Origin: Calliopsis andreniformis
Lineage: Eukaryota; Arthropoda; Insecta; Hymenoptera; Andrenidae
Reading direction: 5' to 3'
DNA length: 64,000 nt
Assembly (NCBI RefSeq): GCF_051401765.1
Contig: NW_027480492.1
Span: 930,001-994,000, forward strand
Part shown: piece by piece, positions 1-10,543 of the stretch
How the letters are laid out: each line of letters begins with the position of its first letter
How positions within the stretch are numbered: the stretch's first letter is position 1
The notes under the pieces: model-generated
What the model was told of the DNA's origin: nothing
Database searches by the model: none
The model's input: the letters and a program-made list of their open reading frames with translations, nothing else
Made by a program: the position numbers and the translations under genes

Positions 1-320
1 TCAATTCTCAATCCTCAATCCTCAGTCCTCAGTCCTCGAACCTCAATCCTCAACCCTCAGCCCTCATCCTCAATCCTCAATCCTCAACCCTCAACCCTCA
101 ATCTTCAATCCTCAATACTCAATATTCGATCCTCAATCCTCAATTCTCAATCCTCAATACTCAATACTCAAACGTCAATCCCCCATCCCCAATCCTCAAT
201 CTTCAATCGTCAATCATCAATCCTCAATCCTCAATCCTCAACCTTCAATCCTCAATACTCAATCTTCAACCCTCAATACTCAATCCCCAATTATCAATCC
301 TCAATCCTCAATCCTGAATA
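1..320 (+). repeat. Left-edge copy of a block repeated at +1,820 bp
   Basis: Bases 1 to about 320 match 1821 to about 2140. Shared rare variants are TCCTCGAACC (near 33 and 1853), ATATTCGATCC (near 122 and 1942) and CCCCAATTATC. I saw one difference, CCTGAATAC at about 314 against CCTCAATAC at 2134, before the copies diverge. The block is already under way at base 1, so it continues leftwards out of the window. The offset is 260 heptamers. Confidence 0.85.
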
Positions 321-575
321 CTCAACCTTCAATCCTCAATCCTCAATCCTCAATCCTCAATCCTCAATTCTCGTTCTTCAATCCTCAATACCCAATCCTC
401 AATCTTCAATCCTCAATCCTCAATCCTCAATTCTCAACCCTCAATCGTCAGTCCTCAGTCCTCAAACCTCAATCCTCAAACCTCAGCCCTCACCCTCAAT
501 CCTCAATCCTCAATCCTCAATCCTCAATCCTCAATACCCAACCATCAATACTCAATTCTCAATACTCAATAGAAT

Positions 576-593
576 ATCCAGAATTTTCAGGAT
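576..593. repeat. Dyad island, copy 1 (imperfect)
   Basis: Reads ATCCAGAATTTTCAGGAT; one base in the left arm breaks the dyad seen in most other copies. Confidence 0.75.
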
Positions 594-899
594 TCAATAC
601 TCAAACCTCAACCCTCAAACCTCAGCCCTCATCCTCTATCCCCAATCCTCAATCCTCAATCCTCAATATTCAATACTCTATACTCAATCTTCAATACTCA
701 ATCCTCAATCCTCAATCCTCAATCCTCGATCCTCAGTCATCAATCCTCAATCTTCAATACTCAATCGTCAATCCTCAGTCCTCAATCCTCAATTCCAAAT
801 CCTCGTTCCTCAAACCTCAATCCTCAACCCTCAGTCATCATCCTCAATTGTCAATTCTTAATCCTCAACCCTCAAACCTCAGCCCTCATCCTCTATCCC

Positions 900-1345
900 C
901 AATCCTCAATCCCCAATCCTCATACTTCAAACCTCAATCCTCAACCCTCAGTACTCATCCTCAATTCTCAATTCTCAATCACCAATCCTCAATACTCAAT
1001 CTTCAATCCTCAATCCTCAATTCTCAATCCTCAATACTCAATCCTCAAACGTGAATCCCCCATCCCCAATCCTCAATCTTCAATCGTCAATCGTCAATCC
1101 TCAATCCTCAATCTTCAATCCTCAATCCTCAATCCTCAATCCTCAATACTCATTCTTCAATCCTCAACGCCCAATCCTAAATGTTCAATCCTTAATACCC
1201 AGTCCTCAATCGTCAATCCTCAATCCCCAATCCTCAATCTTCAATCCTCAACCCTCAATCCTCAATCCTCAATCCTCAATACTCAACCATCAATCTTCAA
1301 TCCTCAATCCTCCATCCTCAATCCTCAATCCTCAATCTTCAATCC
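900..1345 (+). repeat. Block repeated at +8,128 bp (9,028-9,473)
   Basis: CATACTTCAAACC at 921 recurs at 9049 and the GTGAATCCCCCATCCCC variant at 1051 recurs at 9179, both at 8,128 bp. Small differences are present, for example TCGTCAATCC near 1210 against TCGACAATCC near 9338. The GTGAATCCCCC block is widely reused, with further copies at about 18437, 19593, 22128, 23656, 25938, 27249 and 29713. Confidence 0.8.
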
Positions 1346-1486
1346 TCAGTACTCAATCTGCAATCTTCAATCCTCAATCCTCAATCCTCAATACTCATTC
1401 TTCAATACTCAATACCCGATACACAAACTTCAATCCTCAATCCTCAATCCTCAATCCTCGATTCTCAATCCTCAATCATCAATCCT

Positions 1487-1605
1487 CAGACCATAAACAT
1501 CAATATGCAACCCTCGGTCCTCGTCCTCAATCCACAACCCTCAATCCTCAATCCTCAATCTTCAATCATCAATATTCAATATTCAATCCTCAATCCTCAA
1601 AACTC
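1487..1605 (+). repeat. CCATAAACATC island, representative copy
   Basis: A segment of about 119 bp from CAGACCATAAACATC through CTCGGTCCTCGTCCTC and ATCATCAATATTCAATATTC to CTCAAAACTC. Similar copies begin near 3787, 8665, 18501, 22564, 25132, 26150, 28753, 30149, 47105 and 58228. A second form, reading CAGACCTCAAACATC with GGTCCTTCGCCTC, begins near 38128, 45877, 49592, 51051 and 60505; 38547 and 43327 start CAGAACTCAAACATC and 46303 has GGTCCATCGCCTC. A third form, with CAATCCATAACCC, begins near 44885, 47518 and 58640. The form changes by domain, so it is a useful subfamily marker. No function is evident. Confidence 0.8.
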
Positions 1606-1820
1606 AATCCTCAATCTTCCATACTGTATCGTCAATCCTCTGTCCTGAATCCTCAATCCTCAATTCTCTTTCCTCAAACCTCAATCTTCAATCCTCAATC
1701 CTCAATCCTCAATCCTCAATCCTCAATCTTCAATCCTCAATCCTCAATCCTCAATCCTCAATCCTCATTCTTGAATCCTCAACGCCCAATCCTCAATCTT
1801 CAATCCTCAATCCTCAATCC

Positions 1821-2140
1821 TCAATTCTCAATCCTCAATCCTCAGTCCTCAGTCCTCGAACCTCAATCCTCAACCCTCAGCCCTCATCCTCAATCCTCAA
1901 TCCTCAACCCTCAACCCTCAATCTTCAATCCTCAATACTCAATATTCGATCCTCAATCCTCAATTCTCAATCCTCAATACTCAATACTCAAACGTCAATC
2001 CCCCATCCCCAATCCTCAATCTTCAATCGTCAATCATCAATCCTCAATCCTCAATCCTCAACCTTCAATCCTCAATACTCAATCTTCAACCCTCAATACT
2101 CAATCCCCAATTATCAATCCTCAATCCTCAATCCTCAATA
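1821..2140 (+). repeat. Second copy of the +1,820 bp block
   Basis: Partner of 1-320, sharing its rare variants in the same order and spacing. After about 2140 this copy reads on with CAATATTCAATCC where the first has CAACCTTCAATCC, which marks the breakpoint. Confidence 0.85.
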
Positions 2141-2604
2141 CTCAATATTCAATCCTCAATCCTCAATCTTCAATCCTCAATACTCAACCTTCAATCCTCA
2201 GTCCTCAATCCTCAATCCCCAATTCTCTATTCTCAATCGTCAGGCTTCAGTACTCAATACTCAATCGTCAATCCTCAATCCTAAATCCTCATTCCTCAAT
2301 CCTCAATCCTCAATCCTCTATCCTCAATCATCAATCCTCAATCTTCAATACTCAATCCTCAATCTTCAATCCTCAATACTCAATCCTCAATCCTCAATCC
2401 TCTATCCTAAATGTTGAATACGCAATACCCAATCCTCAATCGTCAATCCTCAATCCCCAACCCTCAATCTTCAATCCTCAACCCTCAATCCTCAATTCTC
2501 AATCCTCAATACTCAATCCTCAATCTCCTATCCTCAATCCTCAGTCCACAAACCTCAATTCTGAATCCTCAATCCTGCATCCTCAATCTTCAGCCCTCAG
2601 TCCT

Positions 2605-2740
2605 CAACAATCAGTTTTCAATCCTCAATCCCCAATAGAATATCCTCAATTCACAGTTTTCAATACGCAATACTCAATCTGCAATCTTCAAATCTCTATC
2701 CACAAACATCAATACTCATCACTCAACCCTCAACGCTCAG
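2605..2740 (+). repeat. 136-bp island, copy 1
   Basis: The island starts at CAACAATCAG and ends at CAACGCTCAG, and its middle (AATAGAATATCC, CACAGTTTTCAATACGC, ATCCACAAACATC) departs from the heptamer. This copy reads CAGTTTTC where most read CAGTTGTC, a variant shared only with the copy at 9720. No function can be read from it; it serves as a landmark for following block duplications. Confidence 0.85.
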
Positions 2741-2965
2741 ACCTCAATGTTCAATCCTCAATCCTCAATTCTCAATCTTCAATCCTCAATACTGAATCTT
2801 CAATCCTCAATCCTCAATCCTCAATCCTCAATCCTCAATCCTCAACCCTCAATCCTCAGTAATCAAGCCTCAATCTTCAATACTAAATCGTCAATCCTCA
2901 GTCCTCAACCCACAGTCCTCATCCTCAATCCTCAATCCTCAATCCTCAATCCTCAATCTTCAATC

Positions 2966-3075
2966 CTCAATAATCAATCTCCAATCCTAGATCCTCAATC
3001 CACAATCCTCAATCCTTAATCCTCAATCTTCAATCCTCAGTCCCCAGTCCTCAATCTTCAATCCTCAATGCTCCA
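2966..3075 (+). repeat. CTAG / stop-codon island, representative copy
   Basis: The segment runs from CAATAATCAATCTCC through CAATCCTAGATCC and CAATCCTTAATCC to ATGCTCCATCC. CTCCAATCCTAG recurs at least 34 times: near 2985, 6405, 6852, 8135, 11537, 16883, 17994, 18300, 19070, 20575, 21525, 21975, 23133, 24640, 26725, 28230, 31060, 31680, 33135, 33753, 35205, 35828, 37705, 40215, 41670, 42293, 52270, 53960, 54805, 56842, 59230, 59510, 61725 and 63415. Its TAG and TAA end many of the open frames and its ATG starts the next, so the array looks like a series of separate ORFs. Positions are approximate to about 10 bp. Confidence 0.8.
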
Positions 3076-4051
3076 TCCTCTATCCTCAATCCTCAGTCCT
3101 CAATCCTCAATCCTCAATCCTCAATCCTCAACCTTCAATCCTCAATACTCAATCTTCAACCCTCAATCCTCAATCACCAATTCTCAATCCTCAATCCTCA
3201 ATCCTCAATCCTCAATATTCAATCCTCAATCCTCAATCTTCAATCCTCAATACTCAACCTTCAATCCTCAATCCTCAATCCTCAATCCCCAATTCTCTAT
3301 CCTCAAACGTCAGGCTTCAGTACTCAATACTCAATCTTCAATCCTCAATCCTAAATCCTCATTCCTCAATCCTCAATCCTCAATCCTCTATCCTCAATCA
3401 TCAATCCTCAGTCTTCAATACTCAATCCTCAATCTTCAATCCTCAATACTCAATCCTCAATCCTCAATCCTCAATCCTAAATGTTCAATCCGCAATACCC
3501 AATCCTCAATCGTCAATCCTCAATCCCCAATCCTCAATCTTCAATCCTCAACCATCAATCCTCAATCCACAATCCTCAATACTCAATCCTCAATCTTCAA
3601 TCCTCAATCCTCAATCCTCAATCCTCAATCCTCAATCTTCAATCCTCAGTACTCAATCTGCAATCTTCAATCCTCAATCCTCAATCCTCAATACTCATTC
3701 TTCAACACTCAATACCCAATCCTCAATCTTCTATCCTCAATCCTCAATCCTCAATCCTCGATTCTCAATCCTCAATCCTCAATCCTCAGACCATGAACAT
3801 CAATATTCAACCCTCGCTCCTCGTCCTCAATCCACAACCCTCAATCCTCGATCCTCAATCTTCAATCATCAACATTCAATCTTCAATCCTCAATCCTCAG
3901 TACTCAATGTTCAATCCTCAATACGCAATCCTCAATCTTCAATCCTCAATCCTCAATCCTCAATCCTCAATCCTCAGTCCTCAATCCTCAGTCCTCAAAC
4001 CTCAATCCTTATTCCTCAATCCTGAATCCTCAATCTCCAGCCCTCAGTCCT

Positions 4052-4180
4052 CAACAATCAGTTGTCAGTCCTCAATCCTCAGTAGAATATCCTCAATTCA
4101 CAGGCCTCAATACTCAATACTCAACCTGCAATCTTCAAATCTCTATCCACAAACATCAATTCTCAACCCTCAATCCTCAG
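4052..4180 (+). repeat. 136-bp island, copy 2, one heptamer short
   Basis: This copy is 129 bp. Near its right end it lacks seven bases relative to the others, at CAATTCTCAACCC where most read CAATTCTCATCACTCAACCC. It reads CAGTAGAATATCC and CACAGGCCTC, closest to the copy at 47783. Confidence 0.75.
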
Positions 4181-4743
4181 TCCTCAGGCCTCAAACCTCA
4201 ATCCTCAAACCTCAGCCCTCATCCTCAATCCTCAATCCTCAATCCTCAATCCTCAATCCTCAATCTTCAATCCTCAATACTCAATCTTCAATAATCAATC
4301 CTCAGCTCTCAATCCTCAATACTCAATCCTCAATCGTCAATCCTCAATCCTCAATCCTCAATCTTCAATCCTCAATCCTCAATCCTCAATCCTCAATCCT
4401 CAACCTTCAATCCTCAATACTCAATCCTCAATCCTCAATCCTCAATCTTCAATCCTCAATCCTCAATCCTCAATCCTCAATTCTCAATCCTTAATCCTCA
4501 ATCCTCAATCCTCAATCCCCACTCCTCATTCTTCAAACCTCAATCCTCAACCCTCAGTACTCATCCTCAATTCTCAATACTCGATCCCCAATCCTCAATG
4601 CTCAATCTTCAATCATCAATACTCAATCTTCAATCCTCATTCCTCAATCCTCAATCCTCAATCCTCCATACTCAATATTCAACACACAACCCTCAACCAT
4701 CAATCCTCAATACTCAATCATCAATCCTCAATTCTCAATACTC

Positions 4744-4848
4744 AATAGAATATCCTGAAATCTCATGGTTCAATACTCAATCCACAATATTCAATAATCA
4801 AATCTCAATCCACAAACATCAATTCTCAACACAGACCTGAACGCTCAG
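4744..4848 (+). repeat. 107-bp island, copy 1 (2 bp short)
   Basis: The island runs from AATAGAATATCC through CTCATGGTTC, CCACAATATTC and ATCCACAAACATC to GAACGCTCAG. It lines up without gaps with the last 107 bp of the 136-bp island, so the two are sister types. This copy is 105 bp, having lost 2 bp near CAACACAGACC. Confidence 0.8.
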
Positions 4849-5183
4849 TCCTCAATGTTCAATCCTCATTCCTCAATTCTCAATCTTCAATCCTCAATAC
4901 TGAATCTTGAATCCTCAATCCTCAATCCTCAATCTTCAATCCTCAGTTCCCAATCCTCAATCTTCAATCCTGAATGCTCAAACCTCAATCCTCAATCCTC
5001 AATCCACAGTCCTTAGGCCTCAAACCTCAACCCTCAACTCTCAGAAGTCATCCTCAATCCTCAATCCTCAATCCTCAACCCTCAATCCTCAATCTTCAAT
5101 AGTCAATACTCAATCTTCAATCCTCAATCCTCAATCCTCAATACTCAACCCATCAATCCTCAATTCTCAATACTCAATAGAAT

Positions 5184-5201
5184 ATCCTGAATTTTCAGGA
5201 T
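5184..5201. repeat. Dyad island, copy 2, perfect 8-bp arms
   Basis: ATCCTGAATTTTCAGGAT has two 8-bp arms, ATCCTGAA and TTCAGGAT, that are reverse complements around a central TT. It sits right after AATAGA, the anchor it shares with the 107-bp and 136-bp islands. The 2-nt centre is too short for a stable hairpin; a dimer-binding site or simple coincidence amplified by duplication are both possible. Confidence 0.85.
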
Positions 5202-5885
5202 TCAATACTCAAACCTCAACCCTCAACCCTCAGCCCTCATCCTCAATCCTCAACCCTCAATCCTCAATCCTCAATTCTCAATCCTCAATCCTCAGTCCTC
5301 AGTCCTCAAACCTCAATCCTCAACCCTCAGCCCTCATCCTCAATCCTCAATCCTCAACCCTCAATCCTCAATCTTCAATCCTCAATACTCAATCTTCAAT
5401 CCTCAATCCTCAATTCTCAATCCTCAATACTCAATCCTCGAACGTGAATCCCCCATCCCCAATCCTCAATCTTCAATCGTCAATACTCAATCCTCAATCC
5501 TCAATCTTCAATCCTCAATCCTCAATCCTCAATCCTCAATACTCATTCTTCAATCCTCAACGCCCAATCCTCAATCTTCAATCCTCAATCCTCAATCCTC
5601 AATTCTCAATCCTCAATACTCAATCCTCAAACGTCAATCCTCCATCCCCAATCCTCAATCTCCAATCGTCAATCCTCAATCCTCAATTCTCAACCCTCAA
5701 TCCTCAGTCCTCAGTCCTCAAACCTCAATCCTCAAACCTCAGCCCTCTTCCTCAATCCTCAATCCTCAATCCTCAATCCTCAATCTTCAATCCTCAATAC
5801 TCAATCTTCAATCCTCAATCCTCAGTCCACAAACCTCAATTCTGAATACTCAACCCTGCATCCTCAATCTTCAGCCCTCATTCCT

Positions 5886-6021
5886 CAACAATCAGTTGTC
5901 AATCCTCAATCCCCAATAGAATATCCTCAATTCACAGTTTTCAATACGCAATACTCAATCTGCAATCTTGAAATCTCTATCCGCAAACATCAATCCTCAA
6001 CACTCAACCCTGAACGCTCAG
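5886..6021 (+). repeat. 136-bp island, copy 3
   Basis: Full length. Private variants are ATCCGCAAACATC and CAATCCTCAACACTC, followed by CCTGAACGCTCAG. Confidence 0.85.
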
Positions 6022-7005
6022 TCCTCAATGTTCAATCCTCAATCCTCAATTCTCAATCTTCAATCCTCAATACTGAATTTTCAATGCTCAACCCTCAATC
6101 CTCAATCCTCAATCCTCAATCCTCAGTAATCAATCCTCAATCTTCAATACTCAATCGTCAATCCTCAGTCCTCAATACTCAATCCTCAATTCTGTTTCCT
6201 CAAACCTCAATCCTCAACCCTCACTCCTCAACCTCAACACTCAATCTTCAATCCTCAATCCTCAAGCCTCAATCCTCAATCCTCAATCTTCAATCCTCAG
6301 TACTCAATCTGCAATCTTCAATCCTCAATCCTCAATCCTCAATACTCATTCTTCAATCCTCAACACCCAATCCTCAATCCTCAATCCTCAATAATCAATC
6401 TCCAATCCTAGATCCGCAATCCCCAATCGTCAATCCTTAATCCTCAATCCTCAATCCCCAGTCCTCAATCTTCAATCCTCAATGCTCCATCCTCAATCCT
6501 CAATCCTCAGGCGTCAATCCTCAATCCTCCATCCTCAAACCTCAGTCCTCAACCGTCAGACCTCGTCCTCAATCCTCAGCCCTCAATCCTCAACGCCCAA
6601 TCTTCAATCATCAATACTCAATCTTCAATCCTCAATCCTCAATCCTCAATCCTCAATCCTCAATCCTCAGTCATGAATCCTCAATCTTCAATACTCAATC
6701 GTCATTCCTCAGTCCTCAATCCTCAATCCCCAATCCTCGTTCCTCAAACCTCAATCCTCAACCCTCAGTCCTCATCCTCAGTTCACAATTCTCAATCCTC
6801 AATCCTCAATCCTCAATCCTCAATCTTCAATCCTCAATAATCAATCTCCAATCCTAGATCCTCAATCCCCAATCCTCAAGCCTTAATCCTCAATCTTCAA
6901 TCCTCAATCCCCAGTCCTCAAACTACAATCCTCAATGCTCAATCCTTAATCCTCAGTCCTCAGTCCTCAATCCTCAATCCTCAATCCTCAAACGTCAATC
7001 CTCAA
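5990..7005 (+). repeat. 1-kb block repeated at +15,120 bp (21,110-22,125)
   Basis: The ATGCTCCATCC variant at 6482 recurs at 21602, and AACTACAATCC near 6921 recurs near 22041, with the same offset throughout. The copies part at about 7,005, where this one reads CTCAACCGTCAGTCC and the other CTCAAACGTGAATCC. From there this copy resembles 19,215 and 23,278 onward instead, so it is a recombinant. Confidence 0.8.
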
Positions 7006-7755
7006 CCGTCAGTCCTCGTCCTCAATCCTCAACCCTCAATCCTCAATCCTCAATCTTCAATTCCCAATACTCAATCTTCAATTCTCAATCCTCAATCCTC
7101 AATCCTCAATCTTCAATCCCCAATCCTCAATCCTCAATCCTCAATCCTCATTCTTGAATCCTCAACGCCCAATCCTCAACCTTCAATCCTCAATCCTCAA
7201 TCCTCAATTCTCAATCCTCAATCCTCAGTCCTCAGTCCTCAAACCTCAATCCTCAACCCTCAGCCCTCATCCTCAATCCTCAATTCTCAACCCTCAATCC
7301 TCAATCTTCAATTCTCAATCCTCAATACTCAATCCTCAAACGTCAATCCTCCATCCCCAATCCTCAATCTCCAATCGTCAATCCTCAATCCTCAATCGTC
7401 AATCCTCAATCCTCAATGTTCAATCCTCAATACCCAATCCTCAATCTTCAATCCTCAATCCTCAATCCCCAATCCTCAATCCTCAATCCTCATTCATCAA
7501 TCCTCAATACCCAATCCTCAATCTTCAATCCTCAATCCTCAATCCTCAATCCTCAATTCTCAACCCTCAATCCTCAGTCCTCAGTCCTCAAACCTCAATC
7601 CTCAAACCTCAGCCCTCTTCCTCAATCCTCAATCCTCAATCCTCAATCCTCAATCTTCAATCCTCAATACTCAATCTTCAATCCTCAATCCTCAGTCCAC
7701 AAACCTCAATTCTGAATACTCAACCCTGCATCCTCAATCTTCAGCCCTCATTCCT

Positions 7756-7891
7756 CAACAATCAGTTGTCAATCCTCAATCCCCAATAGAATATCCTCAA
7801 TTCACAGTTTTCAATACGCAATACTCAATCTGCAATCTTGAAATCTCTATCCACAAACATCAATTCTCATCACTCAACCCTCAACGCTCAG
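7756..7891 (+). repeat. 136-bp island, copy 4
   Basis: Full length, with CTTGAAATCTC and CTCAGAACTC. It lies 1,870 bp after copy 3 inside a duplicated block (about 5,690-5,990 and 7,560-7,860) and belongs to the same type as 20196, 24259 and 27852. Confidence 0.85.
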
Positions 7892-9719
7892 AACTCAATG
7901 TTCAACCCTCAATCCTCAATTCTCAATCTTCAATCCTCAATACTGAATCTTCTATCCTCAATCCTCAATCCTCAATCCTCAATTCTCAATCATCAATCCT
8001 CAATCCTCAGTAATCAATCCTCAATCTTCAATACTAAATCGTCAATCCTCAGTCCTCTACCCACAGTCCTCATCCTCAATCATCAATCCTCAATCCTCAA
8101 TCCTCAATCTTCAATCCTCAATAATCAATCTCCAATCCTAGATCCTCAATCCACAATCCTCAATCCTTAATCCTCAATCTTCAATCCTCTGTCCCCAGTC
8201 CTCAATCTTCAATCCTCAATGCTCCATCCTCTATCCTCAATCCTCAGTCCTCAATCCTCAATCCTCAATCCTCAATCCTCAACCTTCAATCCTCAATACT
8301 CAATCTTCAACCCTCAATCCTCAATCCGCAATTCTCAATCCTCAATCCTCAATCCTCAATCCTCAATATTCAATCCTCAATCCTCAGTCTTGAATCCTCA
8401 ATACTCAACCTTCAATCCTCAATCCTCAATCCTCAATCCCCAATTCTCTATCCTCAATACTCAATCCTCAATCTTCAATCCTCAATCCTCAATCCTCAAT
8501 CCTCAATCCTCAATCTTCAATCCTCAGTACTCAATCTGCAATCTTCAATCCTCAATCCTCAAGCCTCAATACTCATTCTTCAATACTCAATACCCAATAC
8601 TCACTCTTCAATCCTCAATCCTCAATCCTCAATCCTCGATTCTCAATCCTCAATCCTCAATCCTCAGACCATAAACATCAATATTCAACCCCCGGTCCTC
8701 GTCCTCAATCCACAACCCTCAATCCTCAATCCTCAATCTTCAATCATCAATATTCAATATTCAATCCTCAATCCTCAAAACTCAATCCTCAATCCTCAAT
8801 CCTCAATCCTTAATCCTCAATCCTCAATCCTCGGTCCTCACTCCTCAATCGTCAATCTCCAATCCTGAATACTCAATCTTCAATCCTCAATCCTCAATCC
8901 TCAATCCTCAATCCTCAATTCTCGTTCTTCAATCCTCAATACCCAATCCTCAATCTTCAATCCTCAATCCTCAATCCTCAATCCTCTATCCTCAATCCTC
9001 ATTTCTTAATCCTTAATCCTCAATCCTCAATCCTCAATCCCCAATCCTCATACTTCAAACCTCAATCCTCAACCCTCAGTACTCATCCTCAATTCTGAAT
9101 TCTCAATCACCAATCCTCAATACTCAATCTTCAATCCTCAATCCTCAATTCTCAATCCTCAATACTCAATCCTCAAACGTGAATCCCCCATCCCCAATCC
9201 TCAATCTTCAATCGTCAATCCTCAATCCTCAATCCTCAATCTTCAATCCTCAATCCTCAATCCTCAATCCTCAATACTCATTCTTCAATCCTCAACGCCC
9301 AATCCTAAATGTTCAATCCTTAATACCCAATCCTCAATCGACAATCCTCAATCCCCAATCCTCAATCTTCAATCGTCAACCCTCAATCCTCAATCCTCAA
9401 TCCTCAATACTCAATCATCAATCTTCAATCCTCAATCCTCAATCCTCAATCCTCAATCTTCAATACTCAATCCTCAATCTTCAATCCTCAATACTCAATC
9501 CTCAATCCTCAATCCTCTATCCTAAATGTTGAATACGCAATACCCAATCCTCAATCGTCAATCCTCAATCCCCAAGCCTCAATCTTCAATCCTCAACCCT
9601 CAATCCTCAATTCTCAATCCTCAATACTCAATCCTCAATCTTCTATCCTCAATCCTCAGTCCACAAACCTCAATTCTGAATCCTCAATCCTGCATCCTCA
9701 ATCTTCAGCCCTCAGTCCT

Positions 9720-9855
9720 CAACAATCAGTTTTCAATCCTCAATCCCCAATAGAATATCCTCAATTCACAGTTTTCAATACGCAATACTCAATCTGCAAT
9801 CTTCAAATCTCTATCCACAAACATCAATACTCATCACTCAACCCTCAACGCTCAG
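9720..9855 (+). repeat. 136-bp island, copy 5
   Basis: Partner of copy 1 at +7,115 bp, sharing CAGTTTTC and CAATACTCATC. Confidence 0.85.
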
Positions 9856-10286
9856 ACCTCAATGTTCAATCCTCAATCCTCAATTCTCAATCTTCAATCC
9901 TCAATACTGAATCTTCAATCCTCAATCCTCAATCCTCAATCCTCAACCTTCAATCCTCAATACTCAATCCTCAATCCTCAATCCTCAATCTTCAATCCTC
10001 AATCCTCAAACCTCAATCCTCAATTCTCAATCCTTAATCCTCAATCCTCAATCCTCAATCCCCACTCCTCATTCTTCAAACCTCAATCCTCAACCCTCAG
10101 TACTCATCCTCAATTCTCAATACTCGATCCCCAATCCTCAATGCTCAATCTTCAATCATCAATACTCAATCTTCAATCCTCAATCCTCAATCCTCAATCC
10201 TCAACCCTCCATACTCAATATTCAACACACAACCCTCAACCATCAATCCTCAATACTCAATCATCAATCCTCAATTCTCAATACTC

Positions 10287-10393
10287 AATAGAATATCCTG
10301 AAATCTCATGGTTCAATACTCAATCCACAATATTCAATAATCAAATCTCAATCCACAAACATCAATTCTCATCACACAACCCTGAACGCTCAG
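10287..10393 (+). repeat. 107-bp island, copy 2
   Basis: Full length and a good reference copy, with CTCATCACACAACCC before GAACGCTCAG. Confidence 0.85.
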
Positions 10394-10525
10394 TCCTCAA
10401 TGTTCAATCCTCATTCCTCAATTCTCAATCTTCAATCCTCAATACTGAATCTTCAATCCTCAATCCTCAATCCTCAATCTTCAATCCTCAGTCATCAATC
10501 CCCAATTCTCAATACTCAATAGAAT

Positions 10526-10543
10526 ATTCTGAATTTTCAGGAT
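10526..10543. repeat. Dyad island, copy 3 (imperfect)
   Basis: Reads ATTCTGAATTTTCAGGAT; a C-to-T change in the left arm breaks one pair. Confidence 0.75.

Noticed and set aside
1051..2862. Longest open frame, 603 codons, as a repetitive structural protein gene
   Set aside because: It is the heptamer read in one frame; the other two frames give the same repeat. Its start is a variant GTG, and there is no signal peptide, no non-repeat domain and no conserved end.
5184..5201. Dyad as a transcription terminator or stem-loop RNA
   Set aside because: The loop would be 2 nt and the stem is AT-rich in the centre; there is no gene upstream and no following T run.
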